From: Rheum nobile
Taxonomy: Eukaryota; Streptophyta; Magnoliopsida; Caryophyllales; Polygonaceae
Direction of reading: 5' to 3'
Length of the DNA stretch: 64,000 bases
Assembly (NCBI GenBank): GCA_027886185.1
Contig: WOAB01000583.1
Span: forward strand, 1,674,001-1,738,000
This document shows positions 12,473 to 24,001 of this stretch, piece by piece; positions within the stretch are counted from its first letter, which is position 1, and the number at the start of each line of letters is the position of its first letter. Position numbers and translations under genes: made by a program. Below the pieces are notes generated by a model that was not told the origin of the DNA, did no database searches, and saw only the letters and a program-made list of their open reading frames with translations.

Positions 12473-12803
12473 GAACGCTTCTCCTGGTTCCCAGTGCTGT
12501 AACCTCACAGTGTGCTAGTAGCTTCCCTAGGATCCTACTACCCTCTTCTATCATTTTGTTGTCATCTTTAAAGGTTGCTTATATTGTTGTCTTTGTAGGT
12601 TGTTTTGTGATGCTTCGTGGTTTATCTTCCTCTAAACAATGTTAAGATCTTATTAAGGTTAATGACTACTTTTGGCTACGTCTCTATGAATGATTTGTCT
12701 TTGCCTCAAATTTCTATTATGGTTTCTGTTATGGGTTGACGCAATTGTTTATTTCTTTTGATATTCTGTTCTTAACATGTCAACTGATCTTTTCGATGAT
12801 GTC

Positions 12804-13056
12804 AAAAGGGGGAAGAAGGATAGGAACCTTGAACTTTGGAAACTACTGGGCTAATAGGAACTCTGAACTCGTTCTACTTCTAAGGGGGAATTCGAATAAA
12901 CTCGTTCATCTGCTTAGGGGGAATTTGCAACCATTGAATGTTCTCTCATTATTTTACAACGTTGTAAATCCCTTAAATTCAATTGGTCTCATGAAATTCA
13001 AAATCCTATTATGTTGCCAGGTTCCTTGTATTTGTCATCATCAAAAAAGGGGAAAT
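12804..13056 (+). promoter_or_regulatory. Repeated polypurine tracts before the 3' LTR
   Basis: The tracts are AAAAGGGGGAAGAAGGA at 12804-12820, TAAGGGGGAA at 12881-12890, TTAGGGGGAA at about 12914-12923 and AAAAAAGGGGAAAT directly before the LTR at 13043-13056. Only the last is placed to prime plus-strand synthesis. Multiple GGGGGA tracts here are a recognised Sirevirus trait. Confidence 0.8.
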
Positions 13057-14178
13057 TGTTAGGAAATGGAACTCTGGAACTTTAGTTCCCCTGCGAGTTT
13101 CTTTCCTCAGTTTCTCTACTTTTGAAGATGACAAATATTTTGATACTAATGTTTTATCTCAAAGATGTGCCTTAAGGAACCACATGACAAACATCGAAGG
13201 CATGAAAGCAAAACAGGACAAGAAAACCAAGGAGCAAGCCAAAGGAAGGAACCCAGGTGTGACCAGAAATACAACATGTGATGTTGCGCTTTCCGAGAAA
13301 TCTGGGAACACCAACCTCGGACAAGAGAAAGTTGAAAACGACTTGTGCGAAGCTTCCAAAGTCTGCCATTGTCCAGAGCAAAACAACAAGACGCCTAGAA
13401 CACATAACCTCGAACAGAGAAAGGTGAAAGCGACTTGTCATGGAACCTGTCGCTGTCCAGAAGACAGTTCCAAAGTACCTAGGTTGTCGAACCTCTGAAG
13501 AAGGAAGCTGAAGAACAACTTGGCTGAAGCAGTTGACCAACAAAGAAGGATTCTGAGCTACCTAGGTTGTTGGTACATGTCAAAGACAGCATGGATCACG
13601 GATCACCACACATCCTAGGGAAAACTTGATCTGTGGGAACCAAGAGAAGATCAAACCGCAAAGAATCCACTATATAAGGAAGACTAACTCAGAGGTTATA
13701 ATAAAGCACAAAAACACGAATCACACTCAATAGCAAACATCAAAGTGTGAACCTTCAAACAAGATCATCAAAGCAAACCGAGATCAAAAGGAACCAGTCA
13801 AGGAATCGAAGAGCTGAGTGCTAAGTTCCTGTGACTGTAAGTGAGATAGTTCCTAGGTGATAAGGTATGTTTCTTGGATTGATTATTGATTGTGTTAAGT
13901 TATCTAAGATTGCCTAACTGTGTGTAAGGTAAAGAAACTGTGTGTTTGTTCCTAGGATAAGCTGTAACCAAAAGAGATAAGAAATCAAGAAGTAGACCTT
14001 GAAATCCTTTCAAAAGAAAGGTAGTGGTTTTTATCCTGGATTGCTAGTTGGCAATCAAAGGTTTCCACTATAAGGAACTTGTTCATTTGTGCTTGATTGT
14101 TTAAATTCCACTGCGAAGGGAACTGAGAATTGCTATTCTTAGTTCCTTAGTTATTTGTCTAACAATCTCGATCCTACA
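13057..14178 (+). repeat. 3' LTR of copy B
   Basis: It starts TGTTAGG directly after the polypurine tract and ends CCTACA before TAATG at 14179-14183. It has the same TATA box (13671-13678) as the 5' LTR. It differs from the 5' LTR at roughly 26 sites, including a 2-bp indel in the AACATGTG segment near 13274. Confidence 0.95.
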
Positions 14179-14183
14179 TAATG
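14179..14183 (+). repeat. Target site duplication TAATG, right copy
   Basis: It matches 3620-3624 exactly. On the minus strand it lies inside the RT codons of the old Copia element. Confidence 0.92.
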
Positions 14184-15910
14184 GTATCATGAAACTTAAG
14201 ATACCACTGTAGAGAAGCTTGCTTTAATCCATATATCGACCTCTTCAACAAACAGACCATGTTTTCCTTTCCATCTGTAATGAAGCCTTCTGGTTGAGCC
14301 ATATAGACTTCTTCTTCTAAACTCCCATTCAAAAAAGCCGTTTTCACATCCATTTGATGTAACTTTAAGTCAAAATGAGCTACTAAGGCCATAATGATTT
14401 GTAGAGAATCCTTCTTTGAAACTGGAGAGAATGTCTCATTATAATCAGTGCCATTTACCTGATGGAAACCTTTAGCTACAAGTCTAGCTTTATGTCGTTC
14501 AATTTTACCAAGAGAGTCACGTTTGGTCTTATAGACCCACTTACAACCGACTTTCTTATTTCTTTCTGGTAAATCGACTAACTCCCAAATTTTGTTTGTA
14601 GCCATAGATTTCATCTCATCAATCCACTTATCAGAATCTTCACTTTTCATGGCTTATGAATACGTAGTCAGATCTTTTTCCAATCCCATGTTAAATTCAC
14701 ATTCTTGCAAATACAACATATAGTCATCTGAAATAGCTGATCTTCGTGGTCTTATGGACCTCCTTAATGTTACTTCAGGTGATGCACTTACACTTGGTTC
14801 AATGGCGACAAGCCCATGATGGAGTGCATGGTCATTGACATTTGGTTCTACACTGTTGGTTGGACCAACAACATTAGGTGGAACAATATCAGTCGAAATC
14901 CTGGGCAAAGGAATTGGTATTGGTGCCCGAATTTCTCTAATGACCACTTCTCTAACTTTATCACTTCCACTGACTTCGCCACTCTCAAGGAATTTAGCAT
15001 TACCGGTTTCTACAATTCTATTGCTATGATTAGGACAGTAAAACCTAAACCCTTTTGATCTTTTTGGGTACCTAATAAAAAACCCACTAATGGTTTTTGG
15101 ATCGAGTTTCTTTTCATGTGAACTATAAATGCGTGCCTCTGCTAGGCATCCCCATACACGTAAATGTGTTAAGCTGGGTTTCCATCCTTTCCACATCTCA
15201 AAAGGTGTCTTAGGAACAACTTTACTAGGAACCCGGTTCAAGATATACACAGTAGTCATAAGGGCATGCATCCACAACGATATGGGTAGGTTGGAATTAC
15301 TCATCATACTCCTAACCATCTCTAAAAGTGTACGATTACGTCTCTTAGCAACACCATTCATCCATGGCGAACCAGGCATTGTGTACTGAGGTACAATTCC
15401 TAATTTTTCAAGGAGTTTAGCAAAAGGACCAGGACGTTGTCCGGACTCATCATACTTTCCATAATATTCACCACCTCTATCAGACCTAATGCCTTTTTAC
15501 CTAATTGTCTCTCAACCTCAGATATGTAGGATTCTACAGCATTCACAGATTGAGATTTGTCATGCAAAAGGTAAAACAGTAACGTGAATAATCATCAATA
15601 AAGGTAATGAAATATTTTTCTCCACCAAAAGATGGAAAATCGAAAGGTCCGCATATGTCTGTATGTATAATTTCAAGCAGTTCAGTACTTCTTGTGGCTC
15701 CCTTTTTGGTATGTTTAGTTTGCTTACCCTTAATGCAATCTATACAAACCTCAAAATCAGTAAAATCAAGACTTGGAAGAATCTCTTCTTTCACTAATAA
15801 GTTAACTCTTTCTCTGGATATATGACCCAACCTTTTATTCCACAAGAATGAAGAACTCTCACTTGTCCTACTACGTTTCAAACCCACTTTAGGATGCAAG
15901 GTCACATTAA
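14184..15910 (-). pseudogene. Old Copia pol: integrase and N-terminal RT
   Basis: On the minus strand come the pre-integrase zinc region and integrase core (LWNKRLGHISRERV, IHTDICGPFDFPS, FITFIDDYSRYC). The remainder of integrase (GVAKRRNRTLLEMV) follows, then the linker and the first half of RVT_2 (KARLVAKGFHQVNG, HQMDVKTAFLNG, SIYGLKQAS), ending at the insertion point. The frame is broken around 15380-15545, where the GGEYY/DDE part should be, and by a stop at about 14651. The rest of RT is at 2743-3619. Confidence 0.88.
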
Positions 15911-16007
15911 GAGATTCAGAAAAGGAATTATCAAGAATAAGTTGATATAAACCATTAACTAAAATTCATTAACCTACTAAACCATTATTCTTAAACAAAC
16001 TGGAACG

Positions 16008-17165
16008 TCAATCACCAGTATATGAAGAGAAGCCATTTATATCAAGTTTAGACAAGGAAATCAAATTACGAGAAACTATAGGAACATAAAGAGTGTTCTC
16101 TAAATCTAAATGAAAACCAGTACTTAATACTAAACGAAAAGTTCCAATGGCTTCTACTGGGGCTTTCATCCTATTTCCCATGTAAAGGTAGGCTTCATTT
16201 GGACTTATGTTCCGGGTTGAAAGGAATCCATGCATCGAGTTTAAAACATGAACATTAGATCCAGAATCAATCCACCAAGTGTTAGAAGGTGCTTCTAGAA
16301 AATTTGATTCGAAACATACTAAAGCCAGAGGCTTACCCTTCTTTTCGAACCATTCTCTGCGCTTTATGCAGTCCTTCTGAATGTGTCCAACCTTCTTGCA
16401 AAAGTGGCAATTCTCATTCTTCTTAACTTTCTTTGGTGCAGGTTGACCGGATTGGTTGGAAGAACTATTCTGATTGGAGGAGCTATTCTTACCGCCCTTC
16501 CAATTTTTCTTTCCGAATTTGTTCTTCCCATTCCCATGCATGTAATTTGCATTAGCAATGTGGCTGTTTTGCTGCTTAATCCTTGCCTCTTCCTGAACCA
16601 TCTTATTGGTCAATTGATTCACATTCCATGTTTCCGTAATCGTGTTGTAGTGAATTTAGAAAGGACCATACTATTGAGGCAAGGAGTTGAGAATAAATTG
16701 GACTAGGAATGAATCTTCTACTTTCATTCCCAATTTAGCCAACTTTGCAGCCAGATTAGCCATGTCAAGTACATGTTGTTGCATGATCTGGGTACCATCA
16801 TATCCCAGCAACAGCTTTGTCGTCAGGCTTAAAGCGTTCAGTGATTATCTTTAGGTACTCCTTAGCTGTTTGAGTCTCAGTATCAGGAATGGAAGATTTG
16901 GTGTTGGATGCAGTGGTTAAACGCAAGAATTTCAAGCATAGTTTATTAGCTTTAGTCCATGCATTATGGGCAAGTTTCTCATTCTCCGTGGACGTAGCCG
17001 TAAGATCAGTCGGCTTATCCACAGTCAATCCCGAATCTATCTCAAGTACACCCAAGTAAAACTCAACGTGTTCTTTCCACTCAGTATAATTAGTCCCATC
17101 TAGTTCAGGAACTGAGTTGACAAAAGAGTTAAGTTGGGCAGGTTGAGGAACTGTAATATAGAAAT
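16008..17165 (-). pseudogene. Old Copia gag and protease
   Basis: The gag start region on the minus strand is at about 17165-17050, with FVNSVPELDG and YTEWKEHVEFYLG. A UBN2-type body follows and breaks near 16798. The second open piece (16622-16008) has Asn/Ser-rich linkers, the knuckle CHFCKKVGHIQKDC and the protease motif WWIDSGSNVHV, with LYVPIVSRNLISLSKL downstream. It is degenerate but colinear with the pol piece at 14184-15910. Confidence 0.82.
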
Positions 17166-18089
17166 CATCTCATAACAATTATTCTTTGAGTTATAAAAAA
17201 CGTACATGACTAAGATTTATGCATAAATGAGTGATTTAAAACCTACAATCAAACAAGTATGGTATCTGTGGATATCCTATACATGCCCAATCACAAAATT
17301 AAATCATATCCTTAATGGTTGTTTTACTTATTATGCATAGTCTATCTGTGGGTAACACATTATGCTAATACTTGAACCAACAATAATTTTACTTAGTCTA
17401 ACATTCAAGGCATACTTTGAATCCACTGTGGCAGATTGTAAACAATAATATGAACGTCATACGATAATGAAATAAAATATACATGTACTGAATTGGTATC
17501 ACTGTGGTGATTACCAAAACAATATAATATGAATATTGTAGTTCGGAATGTATTTATCCAGGTATTATACACATATAAGGCATTAAAATAATCAATTTTC
17601 CAAAAAAATAATAATTTTTTTTAACTCCATGAGGTTATACATGTCACCAGGATCAAAAATCAATTCGCGGAAACAACAAACGAATTTTCTATCATCATAG
17701 ATTAGCATTACAATTATGATCGAAAAGTAGTAAAGCGGCTTTTTGAGGGTCTAAACGATGGAATTTGGCTAAAAAATGAAAATTTTACAGCATAGCAGTA
17801 AATCTTAAAGATCTAGTCGATTCCTATCAACTGTGAAAATTTCGTCCAATTCCAACATAAAAAACAAGTTTCGGCAAGTACGGCAAAAACCTTAATTTCG
17901 GTTCCTGTCATGCAAGTTCTATAAACCAGAGATCAAATACAATAATATCTTACGAAATATAAGCATGCTAGTATGAACAATCATAATCAAAACATAACAT
18001 CATTCAGAAATCAATCTAAATAATTGCGGAAATATGATAATAGATATGATCCTGCCATGATTTCGAACTAAGAATATGATCTGAACCAG
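17166..18089 (-). other. Untranslated leader of the old Copia element
   Basis: About 0.9 kb of AT-rich sequence between the primer site and gag has no convincing frame. An acceptor-like ATATTACAG just before the gag frame suggests a leader intron, but no donor was confirmed. Confidence 0.4.
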
Positions 18090-18101
18090 GCTCTGATACC
18101 A
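18090..18101 (-). other. Primer binding site of the old Copia element
   Basis: The minus strand reads TGGTATCAGAGC, identical to the site of copy B, two bases inside the inferred 5' LTR end. It marks the orientation and 5' boundary of the internal region. Confidence 0.85.
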
Positions 18102-18103
18102 CA

Positions 18104-18592
18104 TGTAAACTGTAAATGGTAATTCGTAAACATTAAACCTAACATGATTACGATTTACGATCTTGATCATATACTTAGTCACAAAAGCATAAAGACATAC
18201 CAACAGACATCGTGATTGTGAGAGGACGAAGAGGATGAGATCCTGTTGGAGCAAAAACGCAGACCTTGGAATTCGTCTTCTCTCCCTTAACCTATGCTTT
18301 AAGTTGTGTTTCGTTATATTAACCCTAATGATGAATTTCGGGTTATTATTATAGGCAGAGAGAGGGGTCGAAATCCTCTAAAGATAAAATCTCAACCTTC
18401 CATCAAAGTTGATCAATAATAGATAATATCTTTAAATAATAGAGAATAATATCTTCTAGTTGTAACCAAATTCTATCAAATCAGCAGTTCCTTAATTAAA
18501 CCCGATGTGTCATATGGGCCACATAATGAGATGTATTAATGAAATTAGAAATACCCACAAGCCCATACTTGTTGGGTCATGAATTTCTTACA
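18104..18592 (-). repeat. 5' LTR of the old Copia element (inferred ends)
   Basis: Read on the minus strand it would start TGTAAGAAATTC at 18592 and end GTTTACA at 18104, giving a 5-bp inverted repeat TGTAA/TTACA and 489 bp. The primer site directly follows. No second LTR is in the window to compare, so the outer end is an inference. TATAT at 18593-18597 would be the target duplication. Confidence 0.6.
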
Positions 18593-19024
18593 TATATTAT
18601 TAATTATATATTATATATTGAGAGTCCGGTTTCAGTACGGAGCTATCTTACTGTACAAAGTATGAAATTTTTATGGCCTTTGGATGCGGAGCTTGGAAGG
18701 CTTGGATAGATCATATTTTGTCATTTAGAGTGAGAGCATATATAATTAATCAAAAAACCATACACTTTCTAAACCTGAACAAAACCATTCTTCTCCTACA
18801 CTCTTCCTCAAACACTTCCAAAAGAAATCATCGACTTTCAATCCAACTCTCTTTCATCTCCAAATCTCCTCCAAAATCATCGCAAATCATTCTCGATCTC
18901 GCAAATCAACGATCCAAAAACAAAAATCCACGGATTGTGATGTGTTGAAGGAGCATGGCTTGATTGCGACAACGATCCAAATCTAACGACGATCCAAATC
19001 TGCAAGCCCTAAAATTCGAAGAAC
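18593..19024. other. Spacer between two Copia elements
   Basis: AT-rich, with C-rich stretches at 18780-18930. It should hold the 5' LTR of the next Copia element, but I find no copy of the 3' LTR sequence seen at 23398 and no TGGTATCAGAGC primer site. Confidence 0.5.
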
Positions 19025-19159
19025 ATGGCGAAAGGGGGGAACAATTCGAAAAGAAAAGGAACATCATCCAAAGGTAAACAAAATCACTACTCCAAGTCGT
19101 AACATCGTCATTATTGTGGTTTTGATGATGTTACATATGTCGTGGTCACATTCTAAACG

Positions 19160-19780
19160 GTATGTCGGATTCGCTCTTTGATGTCTACCAGAATGTCGAA
19201 TCCTCAAAGGAGTTGTGGGATGCGCTGGAGTCCAAATACATGGCAGAGGATGCTTCTAGTAAGAAGTTCCTCGTAAGTAATTTCAACAATTATAAGATGT
19301 GTGATTCCAGGCCGGTTATGGAGCAATTCAATGAAGTGCTTCGAATCCAAGGGCAATTCGCCCAACACAACATGAGGATGGATGAATCCATCTCGGTGTC
19401 GATCATTATCGACAAATTGCCACCTCCATGGAAAGACTTTAGACACATGTTGAAGCACAAGAAGGAAGAGTTGTCTCTTGTACAATTTGGAAGCCATTTG
19501 CGTATAGAGGAATCTCTAAGGGCGCAAGAGGGCGGTAAACTGAAGGAGACTCTCGGACCTTCCTCTGTGAATATGATGGATGGGTGGGAATTCTAAGAAG
19601 AAGAACAAGAGGAAGAAGCAATCCTCTAAGGACACCAACGGTGGGTCTAACAAGAAGCCTAAGACGCTTGTTGGATATGTGGCAAACCGGGTCACTTCAA
19701 GCGTGATTGTCGGTCTGTAAAGGATAGGAATGGAGCGGGACAAAACTGTTCAGGGCAAGGGTCTAAGGACCAAGGCCCAT
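19160..19780 (+). pseudogene. gag (UBN2) of the decayed Copia
   Basis: MSDSLFDVYQNVESSKELWD and the region to about residue 140 match the UBN2 gag fold of Tnt1-like elements (SKKFLVSNFNNYKM, LPPPWKDFRHML). It is followed in another frame by a lysine-rich stretch and a zinc knuckle (WICGKPGHFKRDC-like) at about 19670-19710. A stop at 19594-19596 breaks the frame. The first 100 or so residues expected in the family are missing. Confidence 0.75.
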
Positions 19781-19811
19781 CAACTCATCAAGGCTGGTTT
19801 TCAGATTTTGG

Positions 19812-22800
19812 TTGAAGTTCGGTTATGAATTATGTACCGTGCAGGATGATGAAGTGGCTTGGTGGATGGACTCAAGTGCAACTAAACATGTTTGCAAGGA
19901 TCGTGGCTGGTTTAAGACGTATGAACTGGTGAATGATGGGTCCGTCCTCCATATGGGCAATGAGTCAACCGCCCCAATCCTAGGCCGTGGAAAAGCGGTC
20001 TTAGAATTTAGTTCCGGGAAGACCTTTGAACTTAAGGATGTCTTACATGTACCCGAAATTAGGAAAAACTTAGTCTCCAGTAGTGTTTTCAACAAGTGTG
20101 GTTTTAAGCAAGTTTATGAATCTGATAAGTATATCTTATCGAAGTGTGGCGTGTTTGTAGGATTTGGATATTTCTGTAATGGCATGTTTATGTTGAATAT
20201 TAATAAAGTTGTCAATTCCACTTATATGGCATGTTCTAGTACAAATAAATCTTCTCTATGGCATGCAAGATTAGGTCATGTGCATTATAATCGAATGACT
20301 AATATGTCTAAGGAAGGTTTAATCCTTGCATTTGACATGAATTTAGAGAAGTGTAGAACTTGCATGTTGACAAAAATAATTAGACAACCATTCAAAGGCA
20401 TTGAAAGAAATTTTGCGGTGCTTGGACTTATACATAGTGATCTATGTGATTTGCATGTTACTCCGTCTTTAGGAAACAAAAAATATTTCATCACTTTCAT
20501 TGATGATTATTCTCATTATTGTTATGTATACTTATTGCATGCTAAAAACGAGGCCCTAGATAAATTTAAGGCTTATAAAACCAAGGTTGAATTGCAACAA
20601 AATGACTTGATTAAGAAACTACGCACCAATAGAGGTGGAGAGTATTATGATCCTCTGTATTTCCAGTCCATAGGCATTATACATGAGACTAAGGCTCCCT
20701 ATACACCACAATAAAATGGTGTGTCGGAGAGGAAGAATCGAGTCCTAAAAGAGATGGTTAATTTCATGTTATCCTACTCGGGATTGAGTGATGGATTCTA
20801 GGGTGAAGCCATGTTAATGGCTTGCTATTTACTAAATAGGGTTCCTAACAAAAGGAACAGGGTCACCCCTTATGAACTTTGGTACAAAAAGAAACCAAGC
20901 TTGAATTATCTTTGAGTTTGGGGATGTATGGAGGATGTTAGACTACCCTAACCCAAGATTAAAACCTTGGGAGAAAGAGGTATTGATTGCATCTTTATTG
21001 GATATGTTGAGCATTACAATGCTTATAGGTTCTATGTAATAGAGCCTAATGATTCTATTTCGGTTCACACTATGATTGAGTCAAAAGATGCGATATTTGA
21101 TGAGAATCGGTTCTCGTCCATACCTAGACCAAAAGATTTGGTTCCTAGCACTAGTGGAACTAAAGAAGGAGACGAGTCAATCGTACCTCCTAACGAGTCA
21201 CCTATGCTCCGTAGGAGAAAGCGAGGGAGGATTGAAAAGTCTTTCGATCCAGATTTCCAAATTTATTTGGTGGAAGGATCTAGAGATGAAGTTGGGTTTC
21301 AATACTCATATTGTTATCATGTTGATAAGGATCCTAGGACTTTTGGTGAGGCAATGAGGTCTCAAGATGTTGTTTTCTGGAAAGAAGCAATAAATGATGA
21401 GATGGACTCCATCATGGGAAATTATATGTGGATCTTATCGGATCTCCCACCGGGTTGCAAGCCTTTGGGCTGCAAGTGGATGTTTAAGAAGAAGATGAAG
21501 GTCGATGGTACTATCGATAAGTTTATGGCCCGATTGGTCATCCAAGGCTTTAGACAAAGGAAAGGTATTGATTATTTCGATACATATGCTCTGGTTGCTC
21601 GGATCTCCACCATTAGGTTGTTGATTGCCTTGACAATTATTAACAATCTTGTGATTCACCAAATGGATGTCAAAACGACATTATTGAATGGTGATTTGGA
21701 GGAGGAGGTGTACATGAAGCAACCTGAAGGGTTCATTATGCCTGGGAATGAGCATAAGGTGTGTAAGTTGGTAAAGTCATTATATAGTCTAAAGCAAGCA
21801 CCTAAGCAGTGGCATCAAAAGTTTAATGAGGTTGTCTTGTCGAGCGGATTCGAGTTAAATCAATCGGACATGTGTGTATACATCAAATTTGATAAGTCCA
21901 GTAATGGAGTAATCATTTGCTTGTATGTTGATGACATGTTGATCTTTGGTACAGACCAAAGACAAGTAGACCTTACAAAGGCCTTTTTGTCATCATGTTT
22001 TGCCATGATTGACATGGGGGAGGCGGATGTGATCCTCGGTATTAGGATCAAACGTGAGAATAAGGGACTATCTTTGTCACAATCTCACATTGAGAAAGTG
22101 CTTAAGAAGTTCAATTGTGAGACTTGTTCTCCGGTGAGCACTCCCATGGATCCGAGTGTGAATCTTATGCCTAATACGGGTAAAGCGGTATCACAACTCG
22201 AGTACTCACAAGTGATTGGTTGCTTAATGTATGCCATGACGAGCATAGGGCCGGATATTGCTTATGAGGTAGGAAGGTTGAGTAGGTACACTAGTAATCC
22301 TAGTACTCACCATTGGCAAGCAATAAGGCGGGTGCTCAAATACTTAAAAGGAACCATGCATTGTGGTTTGTCATATGTCGGATTTCCTTCGATTCTAGAA
22401 GGGTATTTGGATGCGTGTTGGATCACTAATGTGGAAAATCATTCTTCTACAAGTGGTTAGGTATTCTTGTTTTGGGGAAGGTGTCATTTCATGGGCTTCT
22501 AAGAAGCAAACATGCATTACAAGTTCGACTATGGAATCAGAATTCATAGCATTAGCGGCTGCCGGTAGAGAGGCGGAATGGCTAAGGAACTTAGTCTACG
22601 AGATTCCTTTGTGGCCAAAACCGGTGTCACCCATATCTATCCATTGTGATAGTCAAGCTACTTTAGCTAAGGCTTATAGCCAAGTGTATAATGGTAAGTT
22701 GCGACACTTGGGCGTTAGACATATCGCGGTACGTGAGTTGATCACTCATAGGGTGATCACTATTGAGTTTGTTTGGTCTCAACAAAATTTGGCGGACCAC

Positions 22801-22869
22801 TTGATAAAGGGGTTAGCCAGGGACTTGGTGATCAAGTCGGCTATAGGGATGGGTTTAAAGCCCGTTTGA
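19812..22869 (+). pseudogene. pol (protease, integrase, RT, RNase H) of the decayed Copia
   Basis: The protease is at WWMDSSATKHV (19860), where the usual DSG reads DSS. Integrase follows with LWHARLGH, C-x2-C, FITFIDDYSHY, RTNRGGEYY and KAPYTPQ. RT (20967-22460) has MDVKTTLLNG, LYSLKQAPKQWH and YVDDMLIFG. RNase H (to 22869) has SSTMESEFIAL and HCDSQATL. Stops at 20712 (CAA to TAA), about 20801 (TGG to TAG), about 20914 (CGA to TGA) and about 20949, and a frameshift near 22455, kill it. Many lesions are C-to-T type changes, as expected from methylated retrotransposons. Confidence 0.88.
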
Positions 22870-23397
22870 AATCTCTAATGGTAGGATACCCAATTCCCCT
22901 CTAATATGACGTTAGAGGCTGAATTCAATGTGGAAAGCCTACACTTAGAGTTTGGAGCACAAGTTCAATATCATCCCAAGGTATGTGCTCGGACCTGCGA
23001 GAAAGTTAGGTTGAAGCTTATCTTCTTAATGGATATTTTGAAAAATGCATTTGCATGTGCATGATTGAAAAGAGTCCACCTATACGAGTGTGAAGTGGTG
23101 CCGCTTCAACTAGCCCAGGCTTGGCTTTGTATACGCTCATGAATGGATAAGGACACATGGTTATAATAGTGTCAAGTTAGCACTTGGAGTAGTGTAGAAA
23201 CTTGTGTGTATTGTATCTTCAAGTATTCAGATGAGTTGAAGGGTTCAATCCATAGGACACCCTGATTCTCGATTATTTGAAATGTGTACTACACTAATGT
23301 GGAAATTCAATCCTATGGACATTTTCATTTATGCATAAGTTTGTGTTTGATGTATGTTTTTAAGTGAATCAAGGATTACACTAAAATGGGGGAGGAA
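22870..23397 (+). other. 3' untranslated region and polypurine tract of the decayed Copia
   Basis: No frame is seen. It ends with the purine run AAAATGGGGGAGGAA just before the LTR start at 23398, the expected plus-strand primer. Confidence 0.7.
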
Positions 23398-24001
23398 TGT
23401 TGGTGATTTTAGTGGCATTGGTCATTTCTTATAGTCGGGATTCGCTCAAGACTTAAGGAGTTCGTTCGGCGCATGACGAGTTTCAGGGGTGCGGTGTGCA
23501 CACTCGTGTGCGTAGGTTCGGACTCGGAGTTACGGAACGTGTCGGAATACGAGAGGCAGACACCAAGGAGGTGAATCCAGGGTACAGGAGAAGTGCACGG
23601 ATCGTGCACTATGTGCACAAGGCCAAATATGGCCTCAGTAAAGGTGCACGGTCAATGCACAACCGTGAACCTTTATTGGTTACCACTAGAGGCTCTCAGA
23701 TGAAGTGCACGGTTCGTGCACTTTGACTGGTTCGGTTTTTGTCGGGTTTTTAACTAATTTTAACCACCATACAACCGCCTAAATTGTTTTCCAACTGTCC
23801 GACATGGAACTGTCCAACTACCGATGCTCTATATAAGGGTGGGGTTGGGGCAAGTCTTGGATCATCCAAAAGAATATTATCTCTTGTATAGAACAAATAC
23901 CAAAAATATCAAGTGCTCTCTATTTAATATTGTATTGTTCAATAAAGGTGTGATTGTCTTATTCCAAATCAGATTTTGTGCAACCCTACCATCATCGAAC
24001 A
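23398..24001 (+). repeat. 3' LTR of the decayed Copia (right end approximate)
   Basis: It starts TGTTGGTGATTT right after the polypurine tract. It contains a TATA box TATATAAG at 23830-23837 and repeated GTGCAC motifs (23590-23720). The right end is set at ...GAACA by the TG...CA rule, and ...CCTACCA about ten bases earlier is an alternative. Without the 5' LTR the end cannot be verified. Confidence 0.65.

Larger units (their letters stand above)
3625..14178 (+). mobile_element. Complete Sirevirus-like Copia retrotransposon, copy B (10554 bp)
   Basis: The element has two LTRs of 1120 and 1122 bp (TGTTAGG...CCTACA), the primer site TGGTATCAGAGC, gag, protease, integrase, RT, RNase H, a third ORF after pol, repeated polypurine tracts and a perfect TAATG duplication. 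Domain order (integrase before RT) makes it Copia. The long LTRs, extra 3' ORF and several AAGGGGGA tracts before the 3' LTR fit the Sirevirus/Maximus lineage (inference from known traits). By eye the LTRs differ at about 26 positions plus one 2-bp indel, around 2.3 percent, so insertion is recent. Gag and pol nevertheless carry stops and a frameshift, so it is not autonomous. Confidence 0.95.
2743..18592 (-). mobile_element. Old Copia element (minus strand), host of two nested insertions
   Basis: An older Copia retrotransposon reads on the minus strand: 5' LTR (about 18592-18104), primer site, leader, gag, protease, integrase, RT and RNase H. It is split at 3619/14184 by the complete element at 3625-14178 and cut at 2743 by copy A, so its RNase H end and 3' LTR lie left of the window. 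If the insertion and one TAATG copy are removed, the RT frame continues exactly from the FHDTI residues (near 14184) into the residues ending at about 3600. This shows that the two pieces are one gene. Several stops show that the element is dead. Confidence 0.9.
19025..24001 (+). mobile_element. Decayed Copia element lacking a recognisable 5' LTR
   Basis: Gag, protease, integrase, RT and RNase H are in Copia order on the plus strand, followed by a 0.5-kb untranslated region, a polypurine tract and one LTR. The gag N-terminus is shortened: MAKGGNNSKRKG at 19025 runs into non-gag sequence and gag resumes at about 19160. Together with the missing 5' LTR, this suggests 5' deletion or recombination. 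Pol has many stops. Confidence 0.85.
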
